DNA of 64,000 nt, from positions 62,001 through 126,000 of the forward strand of contig NZ_JAEMUI010000001.1 in the NCBI RefSeq assembly GCF_016461715.1, read 5' to 3'. This document shows positions 59,919-64,000 of this stretch, piece by piece (the stretch's first letter is position 1; each line of letters begins with the position of its first letter). The position numbers and the translations under genes are program-made. The DNA is from Marinomonas spartinae (GTDB taxonomy: Bacteria > Pseudomonadota > Gammaproteobacteria > Pseudomonadales > Marinomonadaceae). The notes under the pieces were generated by a model. That model was not told where the DNA came from and did not search any database. It saw nothing but the letters and a program-made list of their open reading frames with translations.

Positions 59919-60506
59919 ATGAATACCTTATTGTATATTCACGGTTTTAATAGCTCGGAATTGTCTGAAAAAGCCACCCTATTGGCACAAGCGATGCGTC
60001 AACATGGCGTGCAAGAGACGGCGTTTTTAGCGCCTCGTTTGGTATGGCAGCCAGCCAAGGCTTTGGCTCAGTTAGAGGCGATGATAACCGAACAGCATTC
60101 CCAAGGTAATCGAGTGACCTTAATTGGCAGTTCACTTGGCGGCTTTTATGGCTGTTATTTAGCGGAAAAATATCAAATACGCTGTATTTTAGTGAACCCT
60201 GCTGTGCAGGCGCCGATCTTATTGACCGAGCATCTTGGACCTCAGTATAACCCGTATACAGATGAGCATTATGTGTTGACTCAGGCCCATATGGCTGAAC
60301 TGCAAGCCATGATAATTGATAAGCCAACCGCTTCTCTTTACTGGTTAATGCTACAAGAAGGTGACGAGACATTGGATTTTCGCGCGGCTTTACGGGCTTT
60401 TCCTGAAACCGCTCGATTAACCCATGAGCCAAATGGCAGTCACCGTTTTGAGGGTTTTGAACGCTTTACAGACGATATTCTTCGCTTTGCCAATCTCATT
60501 GTCTAA
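59919..60506 (+). CDS. yqiA: YqiA-family esterase-like alpha/beta hydrolase
   Basis: 195 residues, small single-domain hydrolase. The nucleophile elbow is GSSLGG and the N-terminal YIHGFNSS forms the oxyanion region; the late histidine is in NGSHRFEGFE. The natural substrate is unknown. It precedes parE, as in E. coli. Confidence 0.9.
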   Translation: MNTLLYIHGFNSSELSEKATLLAQAMRQHGVQETAFLAPRLVWQPAKALAQLEAMITEQHSQGNRVTLIGSSLGGFYGCYLAEKYQIRCILVNPAVQAPILLTEHLGPQYNPYTDEHYVLTQAHMAELQAMIIDKPTASLYWLMLQEGDETLDFRAALRAFPETARLTHEPNGSHRFEGFERFTDDILRFANLIV

Positions 60507-60690
60507 CACGTCATTTTACCTCATTGTCTATTTAATGGCCTAGAAAACATGAAAGAGGATTCTCGCAGCGTGTTTAGTTATTTCACAGTACTAAGCAGCA
60601 GTGATAGACTTCGGATCATATTTTTATATAGCCACTCGATAGTGTGCTTTACCCCACTGTCGCAATCTCAAATTGGAAGAACAAACACGC

Positions 60691-62592
60691 ATGTCTGCTA
60701 AAGAATATAATGCCGGATCGATTGAGGTTCTAAGCGGTTTAGAACCTGTCCAAAAACGCCCAGGAATGTATACCGACACCTCCCGCCCTAACCATTTGGC
60801 TCAAGAGGTGATTGATAACTCGGTGGATGAAGCGATTTCTGGCCATGCTGATCGCATTGAAGTCATTCTCTATAAGGATGGTTCGTTAAGTGTGGAAGAT
60901 AACGGACGAGGGATGCCCGTGGACATTCACCCTGAGGAAGGAGTTTCAGGTGTCGAACTGATCCTGACTAAATTGCATGCAGGTGGTAAATTCTCTGGTG
61001 ATAACTACCAGTTTTCCGGGGGGTTGCATGGTGTTGGGGTATCCGTTGTTAATGCCTTATCTTCGTCTTTAGAAGTCTGGGTAAAACGCGATGGAAAAAT
61101 TCATCATATTGCCTTTGCTGACGGTTTTAAAACCGTTGAATTAAATGAAGTCGGTACGGTCGGTAAAAAGAACACGGGTACCAAGCTGAAATTTACCGCT
61201 GATGGTAAGTATTTTGATAGTCCTAAATATTCCCTATCGCGCCTAAAACACTTGCTTAAAGCTAAAGCCGTCTTGTGTCCTAGCTTACATGTTATTTTTA
61301 TCGATCAAAGTGGCAGCGAAGAAGTGCGCGAGGAATGGTTCTACGAAGATGGTTTAAAAGACTATCTAGCTCAAGCCAATGAAGGGTTTGAATTATTGCC
61401 AGAAGAGCCTTTCCTTGGTGGGTTAACAGAAAAAACACAAGGAGTAGACTGGGCCGTGCAGTGGCTTCCCGAAGGGGGAGAGCTGATTACCGAAAGCTAT
61501 GTCAACTTGATTCCTACCGCTCAAGGCGGTACCCACGTAAATGGTTTACGTACGGGCCTATTGGAAGCCATTCGAGAGTTCTGTGATTTCCATAACTTGC
61601 TGCCTCGTGGTGTAAAGTTGACCGCAGAAGACGTGTGGGATCGTTGTAGCTACGTCTTATCGGCAAAGTTACAAGAGCCACAGTTTTCAGGCCAAACCAA
61701 AGAGCGTTTATCATCTCGTCAGATTGTGCCTTTTATTTCAGCCACTGCAAAAGATGCCTTTAGCTTATGGCTAAACAAACATGTGGAGGATGGGAAGAAA
61801 ATTGCTGATCTTGTCATCAATAGCGCACAAAAGCGTCTGAAAGCCAGCAAAAAAGTGGTGCGTAAAAAAATCACCCAAGGACCAGCGCTCCCCGGTAAAT
61901 TGGCCGACTGTGCGGGACAAGACTCCAGCCGAAGTGAATTGTTCCTAGTGGAAGGGGATTCCGCAGGTGGCTCTGCCAAGCAAGCCCGTGATAAAGACTT
62001 TCAAGCGATCTTGCCATTGCGCGGTAAAATACTCAACTCGTGGGAAGTGGAATCTAGCCAAGTTCTTGGCTCCCAAGAAATACATGATATTTCTGTTGCC
62101 CTTGGGGTGGATCCTGGAGAAGAAGACTTATCTGGTCTACGCTATGGCAAAATCTGTATCCTAGCCGATGCAGACTCGGATGGACTGCACATCGCCACTT
62201 TGTTATGTGCTTTATTTGTACGCCATTTTTCCAGCCTCGTTAAAGCGGGCCATGTATTTGTTGCCATGCCGCCTTTATACCGTATCGATTTGGGTAAAGA
62301 AGTGTCCTACGCCTTAGATGATGAAGAAAAAGACATCATCCTACATAAAATGGCGGTAGAGAATAAACGTGGTACACCAAACGTACAGCGCTTCAAAGGC
62401 TTGGGTGAAATGAATCCATCGCAACTGCGTGAAACCACTATGGCACCAGACACCCGCCGTTTGATTCAACTGACCATGGATGATCCTGTCGATACTGGCG
62501 AATTGCTCGATAAACTGCTGTCCAAAAAACGTGCTGGGGATCGCAAAAACTGGCTAGAAACCTACGGTAACCTAGCCATCGTAGAAGTGTAA
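60691..62592 (+). CDS. parE: DNA topoisomerase IV subunit B ParE
   Basis: 633 residues from the ATG at 60691, giving MSAKEYNAGSIEVLSGLEPV; a TTG 6 codons upstream is less likely. GHKL ATPase domain (about 1-220; RPGMYTD, DNSVDEA, GGLHGVG), transducer domain, then TOPRIM with EGDSAGGSAKQARD and the metal-binding DADSDG. Relaxes and decatenates chromosomes with ParC, which is not in the window. It is ParE rather than GyrB because of its shorter length and its neighbours yqiA and nudF. Confidence 0.96.
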   Translation: MSAKEYNAGSIEVLSGLEPVQKRPGMYTDTSRPNHLAQEVIDNSVDEAISGHADRIEVILYKDGSLSVEDNGRGMPVDIHPEEGVSGVELILTKLHAGGKFSGDNYQFSGGLHGVGVSVVNALSSSLEVWVKRDGKIHHIAFADGFKTVELNEVGTVGKKNTGTKLKFTADGKYFDSPKYSLSRLKHLLKAKAVLCPSLHVIFIDQSGSEEVREEWFYEDGLKDYLAQANEGFELLPEEPFLGGLTEKTQGVDWAVQWLPEGGELITESYVNLIPTAQGGTHVNGLRTGLLEAIREFCDFHNLLPRGVKLTAEDVWDRCSYVLSAKLQEPQFSGQTKERLSSRQIVPFISATAKDAFSLWLNKHVEDGKKIADLVINSAQKRLKASKKVVRKKITQGPALPGKLADCAGQDSSRSELFLVEGDSAGGSAKQARDKDFQAILPLRGKILNSWEVESSQVLGSQEIHDISVALGVDPGEEDLSGLRYGKICILADADSDGLHIATLLCALFVRHFSSLVKAGHVFVAMPPLYRIDLGKEVSYALDDEEKDIILHKMAVENKRGTPNVQRFKGLGEMNPSQLRETTMAPDTRRLIQLTMDDPVDTGELLDKLLSKKRAGDRKNWLETYGNLAIVEV

Positions 62593-62593
62593 T

Positions 62594-62636
62594 AAAAAAA
62601 CAGAGACCTTTGCCATTGGCTATATGGCGAAGGTCT
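62594..62636 (-). terminator. Terminator of the NrtR-type gene
   Basis: An 11-bp stem with one G-T pair (62604-62614 with 62626-62636). On the minus strand a run of seven T follows a few bases later; the plus side has no T run, so it acts mainly for the minus-strand gene. Confidence 0.6.
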
Positions 62637-62662
62637 TCAGTGATACCCTGTACTCTTAACGA

Positions 62663-63385
62663 CTAGGCATCTAAGTTTCTAATAAACGTAAAATCTTTAA
62701 CACCTTCTTTTAAGCGATACGCCATAGAAGGTCGTCCTTTTTTGTCGGCTGACCGCAACCCAACTTCTTCCATTAAATCGGCTTGTTCGACACGTCGGCG
62801 GAAGGATTTTTTCTGGATTGGCTTATCAATCAGGACTTCTAAGCAATGTTGCAGCTCTGGTAAAGTAAACTCCTCGGGCAGTGCGTAGGCTGGCACCATG
62901 GAATAGAGGGCTTTTTGTTTCAATCTTTCTCTTGCCGCTTTCATGATCTCTATATGGTCAAACGCCAGATCCATTTTTAACGCTTCTTCATAAATTTCCC
63001 AGCGAACCTCAGAAACGTTATCCACAAAGCTTTGACAAGATTGCAAAGCCACTAAGGCGGTGTAAACGACGGTCACAGACCAGCCTCTGGTGTCTCTTTG
63101 ATTATTGCCGACACTCATCAGCTGTTCTATATAAGGGGCTTTCACACCGGTTTTTTCTTGTAGCTTGCGTTGTATGGCCTCTTCTAAAGAGGCGTCTTTT
63201 TCTTCATCCACAAAGCCGCCAGGTAAGGCCCATTTACCTTTTTCGGGATGTTCACAGCGTTTCGTTAGTAGTACTAACAGCTTTCCGCCATGAAAAGTAA
63301 AAATCGCAGCATCCACGGTCATCAAAGGGGCAAGATATTCTCTGCGATCATACTTTTGTAAAAACTCAGCTTCTGTTTCTTGCAT
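62663..63385 (-). CDS. nrtR: NrtR-type transcriptional regulator of NAD metabolism
   Basis: 240 residues. An N-terminal Nudix-like domain (about 15-150) is followed by a C-terminal winged-helix domain (about 160-235). The Nudix box is degenerate: the catalytic RE and EE pairs read RK and EK, as expected for NrtR, which senses ADP-ribose instead of hydrolysing it. The gene is divergent from a PRPP-synthetase-like gene with two palindromes between them, the usual arrangement for NrtR and its targets (established for the family; inferred here). Confidence 0.88.
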   Translation of the reverse strand: MQETEAEFLQKYDRREYLAPLMTVDAAIFTFHGGKLLVLLTKRCEHPEKGKWALPGGFVDEEKDASLEEAIQRKLQEKTGVKAPYIEQLMSVGNNQRDTRGWSVTVVYTALVALQSCQSFVDNVSEVRWEIYEEALKMDLAFDHIEIMKAARERLKQKALYSMVPAYALPEEFTLPELQHCLEVLIDKPIQKKSFRRRVEQADLMEEVGLRSADKKGRPSMAYRLKEGVKDFTFIRNLDA

Positions 63386-63418
63386 CTTTTTCTCAATAAA
63401 ACGGTGTATTTAATACTT

Positions 63419-63446
63419 ATTGTAGCAAATAGTGTCCTTAAGACAA
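63419..63446 (-). promoter_or_regulatory. Putative promoter of the NrtR-type gene with overlapping operator
   Basis: On the minus strand TTGTCT (63441-63446) and TACAAT (63419-63424) are 16 bp apart. An imperfect palindrome TGTCCTTAAGACA (63433-63445) covers the -35 and spacer, so the regulator could repress its own gene. Confidence 0.55.
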
Positions 63447-63454
63447 AAAATATC

Positions 63455-63490
63455 TTGACACACATAGTGTCTTTAAGACACTATTAAAAA
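63455..63490 (+). promoter_or_regulatory. Putative promoter and NrtR operator of the PRPP-synthetase-like gene
   Basis: A perfect -35 TTGACA (63455-63460) is followed by a 21-bp near-perfect palindrome (63464-63484) with arms ATAGTGTCTT and AAGACACTAT about one central base. The -10 would fall inside its right arm. A protein bound here would block polymerase. The same core TGTC-TTAAGACA occurs at 63433-63445. Confidence 0.7.
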
Positions 63491-63513
63491 CACAGAGATA
63501 ATGGAGTGTCAAA

Positions 63514-64000
63514 ATGAGTATTCTAGTCATAGCAAATCAACATGAAATATTGGATGTTACCTTCCTTACCTTTTCGGGTGGTGAGCGACATGTTCAGTTG
63601 CCAGAACCCTCTCGATCTATCGTCCGACAAATAGATCTGAGCGCTCGTCTTCAAAGTGCAACCGATATTATGGATTTGTTATTGCTAGTGAACGCGCTAC
63701 GTCACAAATTTGGCGCGGATATTGTGATAAACATTACTCTACCTTACTTACCTTATGCTCGGCAGGACAGGGTGTGTGCAGAAGGGCAAGCGTTCTCATT
63801 AGAAGTATTTGCAGGGCTACTGAATAGTATGGAGTTCAGTAACATAACAGTATGGGATTGCCATAGTCAGACAGGTATTGATCTGACTCGAGCGGAAAAC
63901 ATTACGCCTGAGAAAATCATTGCGGCAAGCCCTGCTCTGGTAACGTTATTAAAATCCGCAAACAGTGTATTGGTTTGTCCTGATAATGGTGCTAAGGCGC
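63514..64000 (+). CDS. Ribose-phosphate pyrophosphokinase-like protein (3' end outside the window)
   Basis: The first 162 codons are present and open to the right edge. GGAG lies eight bases before the ATG. PRPP-synthetase features are LPYLPYARQDRVCAEGQAFS (residues about 77-96) and VWDCHSQT. It resembles the Prs paralog often paired with nadV under NrtR control, giving PRPP for nicotinamide salvage. Whether nadV follows cannot be seen. Confidence 0.85.
   Translation, partial: MSILVIANQHEILDVTFLTFSGGERHVQLPEPSRSIVRQIDLSARLQSATDIMDLLLLVNALRHKFGADIVINITLPYLPYARQDRVCAEGQAFSLEVFAGLLNSMEFSNITVWDCHSQTGIDLTRAENITPEKIIAASPALVTLLKSANSVLVCPDNGAKA

Overview
The window reads as a chromosomal segment of a marine gammaproteobacterium of the Oceanospirillales/Pseudomonas-like group. 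The closest impression is Marinomonas, but this rests on gene order, protein character and moderate GC, not on a database search. The evidence is the rpsU-yqeY-dnaG-rpoD cluster, the lptD-surA-pdxA-rsmA-apaG-apaH run, a separate trpGDC cluster without trpE, and a polar-type flagellar locus with cheV-cheR between flgA and flgB. No insertion sequence, prophage, CRISPR array or rRNA was seen. There is one tRNA, tRNA-Arg(CCT).

Layout. (1) 1-7 kb: macromolecular-synthesis operon on the minus strand (rpsU, yqeY, dnaG, rpoD), then divergent tsaD-folB. (2) 7-15.2 kb: a long minus-strand envelope and housekeeping operon (lptD, surA, pdxA, rsmA, apaG, apaH, glpE-like rhodanese, cca). (3) 15.2-24.7 kb: djlA, a DUF3530-type protein, rpe-gph, an MscS channel, MgtE, trpGDC with an OsmC-family gene, and tRNA-Arg. 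(4) 24.9-27.6 kb: an APC permease preceded by an EutR-like AraC regulator. (5) 28-50.8 kb: flagellar and chemotaxis genes: flgN, flgM and flgA on the minus strand, then cheV, cheR, flgBCDE, flgFGHIJ, flgKL, a degenerate HD-GYP protein, two flagellins, flaG, fliD, fliS and a fliT-like gene. (6) 50.8-57.8 kb: flagellin glycosylation genes: maf, pseI and pseG rightward, meeting pseF, pseC and pseB leftward. (7) 57.9-62.6 kb: tag, then nudF-yqiB-yqiA-parE. (8) 62.7-64 kb: an NrtR-type Nudix regulator divergent from a PRPP-synthetase-like gene cut by the window end, with two palindromic operator-like sites between them.

How the parts work together. Flagellar genes appear in tiers. A good sigma-54 site precedes flgB and a weaker one precedes flgF. 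Four well-spaced sigma-28 (FliA) sites, TAAA-N15-GTCGATAA-like, precede flgM, flgK and each flagellin gene. Filament genes (fliC, fliC, fliD, fliS, fliT-like) run directly into maf and the pseudaminic acid genes, so flagellin export, capping and glycosylation look genetically coupled. PseB, PseC, PseG, PseI and PseF are all present, but the acetyltransferase PseH of the standard pathway is not.

Most of the window is conventional core genome, and I found no clearly new system. The observations most worth a second look are the flagellar HD-GYP protein with one altered metal ligand and an unrecognised N-terminal half, the duplicated module in FlgE, the Ala/Asn-rich insertion in FlgH, the missing PseH, and the divergent NrtR-type control region.
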